DNA of 64,000 nucleotides from Bacteroidales bacterium (lineage in GTDB: Bacteria > Bacteroidota > Bacteroidia > Bacteroidales > UBA932). Each line of letters opens with the position of its first letter. Positions within the stretch are counted from its first letter, which is position 1. Positions 24,927 through 33,964 of this stretch are shown in pieces. The stretch is from assembly GCA_017446775.1 (NCBI GenBank), contig JAFSQE010000035.1, forward strand, positions 1-64,000. The letters are read 5' to 3'. The translations under genes were made by a program, and so were the position numbers. The notes under the pieces were generated by a model that saw only the letters and a program-made list of their open reading frames with translations, was not told where the DNA came from and ran no database searches.

Positions 24927-26960
24927 ATGATACGACTTACGACCCTGATTGTTGCCTTTTTGGCCGGATTTCTCCCCGTACGGGAGATTGACACCCGCAT
25001 AGGGTGTGCGGTGGCGGACTCCCCCACCGCCAGCATTTTTGGCTCCGGTGGCGAGGTAGTGGGCAATACCCTCCCCTGCGTCTCGGTACCCAACGGGATG
25101 ACCTACTGGACCCCGGCCACCTGCATCTCCGACCAGAAAGGCATTACCCCATATCGATGGGAGGCTCCCGAGTGGATGGGCTTTCGTGCATCTCACTGGC
25201 TGGACGGCAGTGCAACACAGGACTACGGGTCGTTCTTCATTATTCCCGGCTGCAAGCCGGTACCGCTGGACCACTCTGCAGAGGTGGCGCAGCCTGGCTA
25301 TTATCGATATGCCGGCCACGAACTCACTGGTTTTGGCCGCAGTGCCATAATGAAGCTGGATTGCAACCGGCTCACTTTTGGCGCCAATACGCAATACAAC
25401 GATGCCAACCTCTCCTGGAGCAAGGCTGCGTGCGAGGTGCGTGCAGAAAACCCGGTCCACCGCATCTACAATGGCTGGGGAAAGAAAGCCGGCTACTCCA
25501 GCTGGACAGTAGTGCGATTCAACAAGCCGATAAAGGGCGTCAAGCCCATCGGCCGGATAATGTACGAGATTGAGTTTGAAGAGGCACCGGGGCCGCTCAT
25601 TGTCCGTATGGGGACATCTTTCACCAGTCTGGAGGGCGCCGCTGCCAATCTGGAGGGCGAGATACCAGACTGGGACTTTGATGCCGTACGCGCCCGGGTA
25701 GAGTCAATCTGGGAACAACGGCTTGCAATGATAGAGGTTAAGGGCGGCGACCCGGACGTTCGCAAACATTTCTACACATCCCTCTGGCGGGCATCTCTTA
25801 GCCCGCGCATGGTAAGCGACATCGGTGCCGAGCCAGACTTCGACGACTTTAACCTGTGGGACACATTCCGTGCCCTGCATCCGCTGCACACCATAATCCA
25901 GCCCACGCGCAGCGGAGAGATGATGCAGGCGCTGGTGCGCAAATACATCCGGGGCGGATGGATGCCGATATTCCCGATGTGGGGCAGCTACACCAGTGCG
26001 ATGATTGGCGACCATGCCGCCAGCGTGATTGCCGATGCCTACACCAAGGGTATCCGCAATTTCGATTATCAAAAGGCGTGGGAAGGCATCCGCAAGAACT
26101 GCTTTGAGACCCCCTGCGACTCGCTTTACATAGATGGCCGAGGGCGGCGGGCGCTTGCGCCATACCTGGAGAAGGGCTATCTCCCCCTTGAAGAGCATGT
26201 GCACCATGCATTCCACGGCAACGAGCAGACCAGCCGTACCCTGGAATATGCATACGATGACTGGTGCGCATCCCTGCTGGCGCGCGAACTTGGCAGTGCG
26301 GAGGATTACGAAGCGCTCAATGCCCGCGCAGGCAATTGGCGCAACGTGTTTGACCCGCGCACAAAGTACCCCCAGGGGCGCCATGCAGACGGTACCTTTC
26401 TGGACGATGACAACTACTTGAAGAAGACCTCTTTCATTACAGAAGGCACCCCCTGCCATTACAGCTGGTTTGTGCCGCAGGACATCCCCGGCCTGATAGA
26501 ATTTGTAGGCCCCGAACTCTTTGAGCAGAGGCTGGATCTTATGTTCAGCGAGAACCGCTACTGGCACGGCAATGAGCCGGGTAACCAGATCGCCTACCTG
26601 TATGATTATATCGGCAAGCCGCAAAAGTGCCAGGCTGCGGTGCAGGATATCATGCGTACAGAATATCGCAATACCCCTGGCGGCCTCAGCGGTAACGACG
26701 ATGCCGGGCAGCTGTCGGCCTGGTATGTGTTCGCCTGCCTCGGGTTCTATCCCGTGTGCCCCGGCAGCGCAGAGTATGCGCTGGGCATACCCGCCTTTGA
26801 TACTATCACCATACATCTTGAGAACGGCCGCAACTTCAGAATAGTTAGAAAAGAGGCAGATAAAGTATCTTTCCGCATTGGATGCCGCACCCTCCGGAGG
26901 CCATTTATTTCACATAGCGACATTCTCAAAGGGGGCAGGCTCACCTTCTTTGTTAAATAA
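24927..26960 (+). CDS. GH92 family alpha-mannosidase
   Basis: A 678-residue exported glycoside hydrolase of family 92, a group of calcium-dependent exo-alpha-mannosidases acting on N-glycans and yeast mannans. The N-terminal beta-sandwich contains GNTLPCVSVPNGMTYWTP. The catalytic (alpha/alpha)6 barrel shows GGWMPIFPMWGSYTSAMIGDH-like residues (conserved ends GGWMP and IGDH), LEEHVHHAFHGNEQTSRTLE, EGTPCHYSWFVPQD, YWHGNEPGNQIAYLY and GLSGNDDAGQLSAWYVF with the paired catalytic Asp residues. It is somewhat shorter than the usual 740-770 residues. A weak signal peptide precedes. ATG 24927 is preferred; one at 24921 is also in frame. Confidence 0.95.
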   Translation: MIRLTTLIVAFLAGFLPVREIDTRIGCAVADSPTASIFGSGGEVVGNTLPCVSVPNGMTYWTPATCISDQKGITPYRWEAPEWMGFRASHWLDGSATQDYGSFFIIPGCKPVPLDHSAEVAQPGYYRYAGHELTGFGRSAIMKLDCNRLTFGANTQYNDANLSWSKAACEVRAENPVHRIYNGWGKKAGYSSWTVVRFNKPIKGVKPIGRIMYEIEFEEAPGPLIVRMGTSFTSLEGAAANLEGEIPDWDFDAVRARVESIWEQRLAMIEVKGGDPDVRKHFYTSLWRASLSPRMVSDIGAEPDFDDFNLWDTFRALHPLHTIIQPTRSGEMMQALVRKYIRGGWMPIFPMWGSYTSAMIGDHAASVIADAYTKGIRNFDYQKAWEGIRKNCFETPCDSLYIDGRGRRALAPYLEKGYLPLEEHVHHAFHGNEQTSRTLEYAYDDWCASLLARELGSAEDYEALNARAGNWRNVFDPRTKYPQGRHADGTFLDDDNYLKKTSFITEGTPCHYSWFVPQDIPGLIEFVGPELFEQRLDLMFSENRYWHGNEPGNQIAYLYDYIGKPQKCQAAVQDIMRTEYRNTPGGLSGNDDAGQLSAWYVFACLGFYPVCPGSAEYALGIPAFDTITIHLENGRNFRIVRKEADKVSFRIGCRTLRRPFISHSDILKGGRLTFFVK

Positions 26961-26964
26961 TTAG

Positions 26965-26972
26965 TACTTTTG
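26965..26972 (+). promoter_or_regulatory. -7 box before the flippase gene
   Basis: TACTTTTG is an exact TAnnTTTG match directly after the GH92 stop and 18 bases before the ATG at 26991. Confidence 0.5.
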
Positions 26973-26990
26973 CATTCATATCGTTGTGAT

Positions 26991-27974
26991 ATGGCAAGCA
27001 ATAAAAAAATCAAAGGCGTAGTAAAGTATCTCCTGCTGTTGGCCCTGGCTGCCGTGCTGGTATATTTTGCTTTCCGCAAGGTAGAATGGAGCGCCTTTGT
27101 CGGTGGGCTTAAACAGACGCGCTGGGTCTGGGTGGTGTTTTTCTGCATCGCCTCCGTCGTCGCGCTGGTTTTCCGCACAATCCGCTGGAAAGAGCTCATA
27201 TTGCCGTTCGACAGCGATATCAAGTCGATAAAGGTCTGGGATGCGGTTAATGTGGGCAATCTTGTAAGCCTGGTACTTCCAGGCTCCGGCGAATTTTTGC
27301 GCTGCGGGTATGTCGCCTCCAAAAAGTTCGAATACGACAAGTCGCTGGGAACCATGTTCTGCGAACGGCTTTGGGATGCTATCGCCATTGTTGTCCTCAC
27401 CGCTACCTCCCTGATTTACGAGAGCAAGCGGCTGGGCGATTATTTCAGCGAGAGCATATTGGCGCCGGTTTCAGGCCGCTCTACGGTATTCTGGCTGATA
27501 GCTCTGGCAATCGTTCTATTGGCGGCGTTCGTGCTACTGGCCTTTAAACTTCGTGCCCGCAATCTCTTTTTCTCCCGCGTGGCAGATTCCCTGACCCGCC
27601 TGTGGTCTGGCTTTACGGCATACAAAAAGAGCGACAACAAACTGATGATTGCAGTATCGACGTTTGTCATCTGGCTGATGTATGTCCTGATGTGTTACTG
27701 CATAATAAAGGCGCTGCCGGCAACCGCACACCTTAACTTCATGGATGCGATGTTCCTCTCTGCAATCGGCAACTTTGCATCTATCATCCCCGTGCCGGGC
27801 GGCATCGGGGCATATCACTATCTGGTTGCTACAGCCCTTATCCTCTACGATGTCTCCTGGGATATGGGCATACTTTTCGCCACCCTCAACCACGAGATTC
27901 ACGCCGTGCTGATTGCCATCGTCGGCCTGTTTGCATATCTTCACTGGGTGCGGGAGCGCAAACTCACCGATTGA
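26991..27974 (+). CDS. AglD/LPG synthase-like membrane protein
   Basis: A 327-residue inner-membrane protein of the lysylphosphatidylglycerol-synthase transmembrane family (UPF0104, AglD-like), thought to act as a lipid flippase. About eight hydrophobic helices are visible, with family signatures VNVGNLVSLVLPGSGEFLRC near residue 80, FCERLWDAIAIVV, and IIPVPGGIGAYHYL near 265. The start at 26991 is chosen because the upstream ATG at 26970 lies inside the -7 box. No catalytic LPG-synthase domain is attached. The lipid substrate is unknown. It converges on the GH3-like gene. Confidence 0.9.
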   Translation: MASNKKIKGVVKYLLLLALAAVLVYFAFRKVEWSAFVGGLKQTRWVWVVFFCIASVVALVFRTIRWKELILPFDSDIKSIKVWDAVNVGNLVSLVLPGSGEFLRCGYVASKKFEYDKSLGTMFCERLWDAIAIVVLTATSLIYESKRLGDYFSESILAPVSGRSTVFWLIALAIVLLAAFVLLAFKLRARNLFFSRVADSLTRLWSGFTAYKKSDNKLMIAVSTFVIWLMYVLMCYCIIKALPATAHLNFMDAMFLSAIGNFASIIPVPGGIGAYHYLVATALILYDVSWDMGILFATLNHEIHAVLIAIVGLFAYLHWVRERKLTD

Positions 27975-27983
27975 CGCAGGCAG

Positions 27984-30263
27984 TTATTCCCTGAAAATAG
28001 AGCGGCGCAGGTGCATCTCCCCTATCCGCTGTTTGATTTGCAGGATGTCGTTGGTGTGCACAGAGAACGAATTGTCCAGCACGGCTGCCGCTTCGCTGCG
28101 GATATCCATGCAGGAAGGTCCGATTTTGAGGATGTACGACCCTGCATCGACGCTCCAGGCAGATGAGGCGCTGTTGTACGATGCCAGATCGATGAACGGA
28201 ACGACGAACGTGGCGGTGTATTTCTCCCCAGGCTCCAGAACCGGAGTCTTCTGATATCCTATCAGCCCCAGCATCGGCTTGTCCAGCGAACTTTCAGGGG
28301 TAACCACATAGAGCTGGATCACCTCTCGGCCGGCGCGGTTGCCGGTGTTTGTGACATCTACATATACTTTCATGGAGTGGCGGCGCACTATCACGTCGGC
28401 CTCGGAATAATCGAACCTGGAATAACTAAGGCCATATCCGAACGGATAAGATACACTTTGCTTGAAGGATGTGAAGAAGCGGTAGCCAACGAACAACCCC
28501 TCCTGATAGAGGAAATAATCTTTGTTGCGGACCCCCATCGCAGCCCGTGCGGCAGAGTCTTTTGAAGAGAGCATGAAGTAAGAGCGCATGCGGCGCATGT
28601 GGCCGGTGGTATCCTGTTTAAGGTATGACATACCGACCGAACCAGTTGCCGGCGGCATCATGGGAGGCATGGCAAGGCTGCTCCGGACTGATTTGCCACG
28701 CCTGGCCTTCGGCGCTTTCTTGCCATCTGCCAGCTGCGGGAAATTGAGCATGGACGGGTAGTATGCTATCTGGTTGGGGAACGTCACGGTGAGACGTGCA
28801 GAGGGGTTCACGGCGCCGCAAATCACATCTGCAAAGGCGCCAGGGCCCTCGCTGCCGGGGGCAAACGCCAGCAGAATGGCATCGGGCATATCTTTCCACG
28901 ATGCGGTCTCTATCACACCATCTATGTTCAGCAGAACCACTACATATTTGTCTTCTGCATGAAAACTGTGGCAGGTATTCTCTATCAGGCTGCGTTCATC
29001 GCTGCTTAACATGAAATCGTTTGTGCGGCGGTCGCCACCGTCGCTGCGGCGGGTGATAACTACCACCGCCAGGTCGGCCAGCTCGCTTTCCTGACAAATA
29101 TCGCAGCCGGCTGCGGCCAGTTCCTTCTCCAGAGCGGGTTTAATAGCCCATGCAGAGTCATCCGCCGCTTCAAATACGATAACGTGTTCAGATAGAGTGT
29201 CTATTATCGGCAAGGCTTCGTATCGGTTTTCCAGCAGGACAATGCCGTTTGCCGCTGCCTCCCGCGCTGCAGCCTTAAGGTCGGGTTCTTCGTGATCCTC
29301 TTCCCTGTTGCTGCCGTTTACGAAAGTGGGGGTAGATACAATCAGCTTAAGCACCTTCTTGGCGCTGCTGTCCAGGGCGCTCATGCTCAGGCGGCCGTCG
29401 GTCGCAAAGGCGATGATAGAGTCGCGCTGCGCATCGTCGCATGGTGGCAGAAGGTCGCAGCCGGCAGCTATCTTGGCCGGAGCCAGATTGCCGTTGTTGC
29501 TGCTGCCGATAACCGTCCCGTCGAACTTCCACTCGCCGCGCAGCAGTTTTGTAAGAAGCTCGTCGTTGGTGGCGTTCCAGCGGCCGTTTATCTTGTTGTC
29601 CGATACCGTTACCACCGATGGTTTGCTGGATGCGATGGCAATCTCAAACCCTTTGAGATATATCTCGCGCAGGGTTCGCGGGGTTATGCAGGCATCGTAC
29701 CTGTCGCCATAGGTGCAGTGGTTTGCCGCGGCAAAATATTGCAGGGATGAGCCGATGCCCGATTTGCCAAGGCCGCGCACCATGGCAGCGGCGCTCAAGC
29801 CGCCCACCAGCGGGTCTTCCGAGAGATTTTCACAGGCATGTCCGGCAAGCGGATTGCGAAGGATATTGAGTGAGGGGGCCAGCAGCACGTCCCCCCCGTC
29901 ATCAACCTGCTGATGTCCGATTGCCCTTGCGGTTTTCTCTATCAGCACCGGATCCCAGGACGATGCCATAAGAAGCGGCGAGGGAAAGCGGACAGAGTCG
30001 TCTGCAGAGAGTATGTCCCGGGTGGCGATGGTGACCTTCGGTATGCCTAGCCGCTCTATGGCGTTGGTGACGATTATGCACCCGGAAGTGGAATCGGCTC
30101 CGCTTTCTGCGTAGCTTCCCACCACCAGGGTGGCTTTTTCTTCAAGCGTCATCGCCTTAAGCACCTGGTCTATATTGGTAGAGTTGAGTTGCGGGGCACG
30201 GCTGCACGAGCAGGCAGCAAGAAGTGCTATCGAGACAACCGGCAAGAGATATCGTGACTTCAT
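27984..30263 (-). CDS. GH3-like lipoprotein lacking the catalytic nucleophile
   Basis: A roughly 759-residue lipoprotein with the full three-domain layout of family 3 beta-glucosidases: an N-terminal TIM-like domain, a second alpha/beta domain (from about 310), and a C-terminal FnIII-like domain with YPFGYGLSYSRF. Active-site motifs are degenerate. The usual V(V/M)SDW with the nucleophile Asp reads VIGSSNNG at about 251-258, the KHF motif reads QYF at about 175-177, and CGRNFE reads AGHACEN. It is therefore probably a non-catalytic, sugar-binding or otherwise repurposed relative. Start 30263 gives a lipobox (LLAAC); a longer in-frame start lies upstream. It is divergent from the MscS gene. 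Confidence 0.88.
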   Translation of the reverse strand: MKSRYLLPVVSIALLAACSCSRAPQLNSTNIDQVLKAMTLEEKATLVVGSYAESGADSTSGCIIVTNAIERLGIPKVTIATRDILSADDSVRFPSPLLMASSWDPVLIEKTARAIGHQQVDDGGDVLLAPSLNILRNPLAGHACENLSEDPLVGGLSAAAMVRGLGKSGIGSSLQYFAAANHCTYGDRYDACITPRTLREIYLKGFEIAIASSKPSVVTVSDNKINGRWNATNDELLTKLLRGEWKFDGTVIGSSNNGNLAPAKIAAGCDLLPPCDDAQRDSIIAFATDGRLSMSALDSSAKKVLKLIVSTPTFVNGSNREEDHEEPDLKAAAREAAANGIVLLENRYEALPIIDTLSEHVIVFEAADDSAWAIKPALEKELAAAGCDICQESELADLAVVVITRRSDGGDRRTNDFMLSSDERSLIENTCHSFHAEDKYVVVLLNIDGVIETASWKDMPDAILLAFAPGSEGPGAFADVICGAVNPSARLTVTFPNQIAYYPSMLNFPQLADGKKAPKARRGKSVRSSLAMPPMMPPATGSVGMSYLKQDTTGHMRRMRSYFMLSSKDSAARAAMGVRNKDYFLYQEGLFVGYRFFTSFKQSVSYPFGYGLSYSRFDYSEADVIVRRHSMKVYVDVTNTGNRAGREVIQLYVVTPESSLDKPMLGLIGYQKTPVLEPGEKYTATFVVPFIDLASYNSASSAWSVDAGSYILKIGPSCMDIRSEAAAVLDNSFSVHTNDILQIKQRIGEMHLRRSIFRE

Positions 30264-30281
30264 ATATCGTTGTTTGACCGT

Positions 30282-30289
30282 CAAAATTA
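30282..30289 (-). promoter_or_regulatory. -7 box of the GH3-like gene
   Basis: The minus strand reads TAATTTTG, an exact TAnnTTTG match 18 bases before the ATG. On the plus strand TATCTTCG (30301-30308) could be the -7 box of the divergent MscS gene. Confidence 0.5.
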
Positions 30290-30328
30290 GCAATTTTTAT
30301 TATCTTCGCGACGATACATACGGCCCAT

Positions 30329-32659
30329 ATGATTAAAAAGATTTTCACAGCGCTTCTGCTGTTATTTGCATTACAGCTCCCCTCCTTTGCCGTGGTCAAG
30401 GAGAAGAACATGGACCTCACCGTAAAGGAGCTCCACGACGACCTGCAGACATATAAATCCAACCTGGAGTACAACATCTCGCGCTACGAGGCGCAGCGGG
30501 CAGAATACTGGTCGCAGATGAACAAGTGCATGCACGAGTGCCAGGAGTATTCCATAGTACTCTACACGCAGCAGGGCAACCGCCTCTTCGGCCTCAGCCA
30601 GGCCTGCCAGAACCTGGAAGATCTGATGGAGAGCTTCCGTAAGAACCAGCATCCGTTTGAGAAGTGGAAAACCAACTTTGATACCGAGATAGAGCGCTAC
30701 GGACGTCTGGAAGAGCTGCTTGGCCGCATCGATACCCGCTCCCTGACCACCAGGGGCGAACAGGCGCGGCAGCAGTGTGTGGTTATCTGTGGAGAGATTA
30801 AAGAGCGGCTGGACGAGCTTCAGAAGCAGATTTATGCCAACGATGAGCTTTACGAGGCCGCCTCGTCCCGTATGGAGGATATGGCGCAATACAACGCCAA
30901 CCGCTTTGAGAGCATCCGCCACAACGTGTTTATGTCGGGCGGCGAGTCGTATTTCTCTGTTTTAGGTCACATAGGGCAATATTTCACCAAAATAAAAGCC
31001 GATTTTGCAGAGGACAATTCCGGCATGTTTACCAACAAGACCGCTGTGCGCGAAAATCTGATAATGATGGCCACGCTGGGCGGTGTACTTGCCTTCTGCA
31101 TTATTGTTGCCATCCTGCTGACCACCGTGCTGCTGCCCGCGCGCTTCAGCACAGAAGAGATTCTTAAAAAGCGCAGGCTGATTGCATGGGCAATAGCGTT
31201 GACCCTGTTCGTCTTGCTGTCGCTGTTTGTATGCCATACCTTCCTTTCAGGGTTCATTATCCTCCCCTCTGTGGATCTGCTGCTCTACGGACTGGTGATA
31301 GTTGCGGTGTTTGTGATAAGCGCCGCGCTGCGCTTCAAGGCAGATCAGGCGCACTCTATAATGCGCTGCTATCTGCCTATCTTCATCACCGCTTTCGTGT
31401 TTGTTCTGGAGCGGCTGATGCTTGTAAGCAACAACGTCATCAACCTCACCATCCCGCTGTTGCTGTTGGTGTCGTTTATCTGGCAGCTCTGCTCGCTGGT
31501 GCGTCACAAACACTTTGAAGAGCGTTTCTCTGCCATCACACTGTGGCTTACCTGTGTCATTACCGGCATGATGTGGCTCCTCTCCTGGGCGGGTTACACG
31601 TTCATGGCGCTGATGCTAATCATATTCTGGATAGTGCTGCTGAGCTGCCTGCAGGCTGTAACCTGCATCAACTTTCTTATCAAGCACGCCGCAGGCAAGC
31701 AATCGCACAAAGATGCCCGCAAGCTGTGGCTCAACCCCACAATGGAAAAGCTCATTCTGCCGATACTCTCCATCGCGTCGTTTGCCGCCAGCTTTATCTG
31801 GGCAGCCAAGATGTTCAGTATGCGCAGCTGGGCAGAAGGTGTCCTCAAGAACAATCTGGCCGCCTTTTTTGCCGGGCCCGAAACCAAACTCAGCATCACC
31901 CTATCCGGCTTGCTGCTGCTCGTCGGGCTGGCATTCGTCATAGTTTGGGTTATCTACATGGTCAAGACGGCCCTCAAAGAGGTTTATAAAGAGAATTATA
32001 CAACCGGGGCAATTCCCCTCTACGTCACCCTGGGCAGCATATTTGTCTGGTTCCTGTATGCCGTGGTGTGCATCAAGACAATCGGCATCGACAACGAAGG
32101 GCTGATAGCTGCCATGGGCGGTCTGGGGGTTGGCTTTGGCTTTGCCCTCAAGGATACCATCAACGACCTGTTCTGCGGCCTGTCGCTGCTTATGGGGCGC
32201 GTCCATCTGAACGATTACATAGAGTGTGACGGTATACGCGGCCGCATCGTGGAGGTCGGTATGCGTGCCACCACCATCGATACCATGGACGGCAGCCTGA
32301 TGTCTTTCCTTAACAGTCAGCTCTTCTCCAAGAACTTCAGGAATCTCACCAAGAGCCACAACTGGGAACTGGCCAAGATTCCCGTGGGGGTAAGCTACGG
32401 CACAGATGTAGAAAAAGCCCGCGACGTGATTCTCTCTGCCCTGCTTCCTCTTCAGGAAAGGATGTCTTACAAGGCTCCGGCAGTCCAGATAGCAGATTTT
32501 GGCGAGAGCAGCGTAGATCTGGTGGTTAAGGTCTGGGTACGTTCCAGCGAGCGCCTGGCCATCGTCCCGGAAATCAGAGAGATTATATACAAGGCATTCG
32601 CCGGCAACGGAATAGAGATACCGTTCCCGCAGCGCGACATCCATATCAAAAACGATTAG
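30329..32659 (+). CDS. MscS family mechanosensitive channel
   Basis: A 776-residue channel protein with a large N-terminal extension. A signal peptide (residues 1-22) is followed by a helical, probably coiled-coil periplasmic domain (about 25-215), then roughly ten membrane helices (about 245-590). The MscS core has AAMGGLGVGFGFALKDTIND (pore helix TM3), MGRVHLNDYIECDG and IVEVGMRATTIDTMDG, and ends in FPQRDIHIKN. It would open on membrane tension to release solutes. The layout resembles the long MscK/YbdG-type relatives. The next gene, metY, starts three bases after its stop. Confidence 0.93.
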   Translation: MIKKIFTALLLLFALQLPSFAVVKEKNMDLTVKELHDDLQTYKSNLEYNISRYEAQRAEYWSQMNKCMHECQEYSIVLYTQQGNRLFGLSQACQNLEDLMESFRKNQHPFEKWKTNFDTEIERYGRLEELLGRIDTRSLTTRGEQARQQCVVICGEIKERLDELQKQIYANDELYEAASSRMEDMAQYNANRFESIRHNVFMSGGESYFSVLGHIGQYFTKIKADFAEDNSGMFTNKTAVRENLIMMATLGGVLAFCIIVAILLTTVLLPARFSTEEILKKRRLIAWAIALTLFVLLSLFVCHTFLSGFIILPSVDLLLYGLVIVAVFVISAALRFKADQAHSIMRCYLPIFITAFVFVLERLMLVSNNVINLTIPLLLLVSFIWQLCSLVRHKHFEERFSAITLWLTCVITGMMWLLSWAGYTFMALMLIIFWIVLLSCLQAVTCINFLIKHAAGKQSHKDARKLWLNPTMEKLILPILSIASFAASFIWAAKMFSMRSWAEGVLKNNLAAFFAGPETKLSITLSGLLLLVGLAFVIVWVIYMVKTALKEVYKENYTTGAIPLYVTLGSIFVWFLYAVVCIKTIGIDNEGLIAAMGGLGVGFGFALKDTINDLFCGLSLLMGRVHLNDYIECDGIRGRIVEVGMRATTIDTMDGSLMSFLNSQLFSKNFRNLTKSHNWELAKIPVGVSYGTDVEKARDVILSALLPLQERMSYKAPAVQIADFGESSVDLVVKVWVRSSERLAIVPEIREIIYKAFAGNGIEIPFPQRDIHIKND

Positions 32660-32662
32660 TCA

Positions 32663-33955
32663 ATGACAAACAAGAAACTCTCTCCCGCCACCCTGTGCAT
32701 AAAGGCTGGCTGGGAACCCAGCAAGGGCGAACCGCGTCAGGTCCCCATTTACCAGAGCACCACATTCAAATACGAAACCAGCGAGCAGATGGCCGACCTG
32801 TTTGATCTCAAGGCGGCCGGGTATTTCTACACCCGTCTGCAGAACCCCACAAACGATTCTGTGGCGGCAAAGATAGCTGCGTTGGAGGGTGGATCCTCTG
32901 CCATGCTGACCTCTTCGGGCCAGGCTGCATCGTTTTTCGCGGTACTCAACCTGTGCCAGGCTGGCGACCATTTTGTTAGCGCAAGCACCATATACGGCGG
33001 CACATTCAACCTGTTTGCCATCACCCTTAAGAAGATGGGCATCGATTGCACCTTTGTAGATGCTGATGCCTCTGAAGAGGAGATTGGCGCCGCTTTCCGT
33101 CCCAACACCAAACTGCTGTTCGGCGAGACTCTCACCAACCCGGCGGTGAATGTGCTGGATATAGAGAAGTTTGCCCGCATAGCCCACAGTCACGGCGTTC
33201 CGCTGATTGTAGACAACACCTTCCCAACCCCCATCAACTGCCGCCCGTTTGAATGGGGCGCCGATATCGTGACCCACGCCACCACCAAATATATGGACGG
33301 CCACTCTACCTCTGTCGGCGGAGCGATTGTAGACAGCGGTAATTTCGATTGGGAGGCACACTCCGATAAATTCGCCTGCATGACAGAGCCCGACCCCTCT
33401 TACCACGGCTTGGCTTATGCCCCGGCCTTTGGCAGGAATGCCTTCATTACCAAGGCGACCGTGCAGCTTATGCGAGATCTTGGCAGCATCGCTTCTCCGT
33501 TCAACGCATATCTGCTTAACGTGGGCCTGGAATCTCTGCAGGTGCGCGTAGAGCGCCACTGTGCCAACGCACAGGTTATGGCAGAATATCTTTCTGAATG
33601 TCCCGAGGTGGCCTGGATCAAGTATCCCGGCCTGCCTGGCGACAAGTACCATGACCTGGCGCAGAAACAGTTCACCCACGGACGCTCTTCCGGCGTACTG
33701 TGCTTCGGTATCAAGGGAGGCCGCGAGCGGAGCATAAAGTTCATGGATTCGCTTAAGCTGATAAACATCGTGACCCATGTGGCCGATGCCGCCAGCTGCG
33801 TGCTGCACCCCGCCAGCCATACCCACCGTCAGCTCACCGACGAGCAGCTTATCGCCGCCGGCGTACAGCCAGACCTTATCCGTTTCTCTGTCGGTCTGGA
33901 AGATACCGCCGATTTGATTGCGGATATGGAGCAGGCCTTTGCCGCTATCAAATAG
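32663..33955 (+). CDS. metY: O-acetylhomoserine sulfhydrylase (MetY-type)
   Basis: A 430-residue PLP enzyme of the Cys/Met metabolism family that joins O-acetyl-L-homoserine with sulfide or methanethiol to make homocysteine or methionine. Features: QVPIYQSTTFKY, YTRLQNPTND, SSGQAASF, SASTIYGGTFNLF, VDNTFPTP and HATTKYMDGHSTSVGG containing the Schiff-base Lys; the C-terminus has HPASHTHRQLTDEQ and RFSVGLEDTADLI. Length matches MetY (about 430) rather than MetB (about 385). It follows the MscS gene with a three-base gap, so is probably co-transcribed, and converges on pncB nine bases away. Confidence 0.95.
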   Translation: MTNKKLSPATLCIKAGWEPSKGEPRQVPIYQSTTFKYETSEQMADLFDLKAAGYFYTRLQNPTNDSVAAKIAALEGGSSAMLTSSGQAASFFAVLNLCQAGDHFVSASTIYGGTFNLFAITLKKMGIDCTFVDADASEEEIGAAFRPNTKLLFGETLTNPAVNVLDIEKFARIAHSHGVPLIVDNTFPTPINCRPFEWGADIVTHATTKYMDGHSTSVGGAIVDSGNFDWEAHSDKFACMTEPDPSYHGLAYAPAFGRNAFITKATVQLMRDLGSIASPFNAYLLNVGLESLQVRVERHCANAQVMAEYLSECPEVAWIKYPGLPGDKYHDLAQKQFTHGRSSGVLCFGIKGGRERSIKFMDSLKLINIVTHVADAASCVLHPASHTHRQLTDEQLIAAGVQPDLIRFSVGLEDTADLIADMEQAFAAIK

Positions 33956-33964
33956 CGCAGAGGC

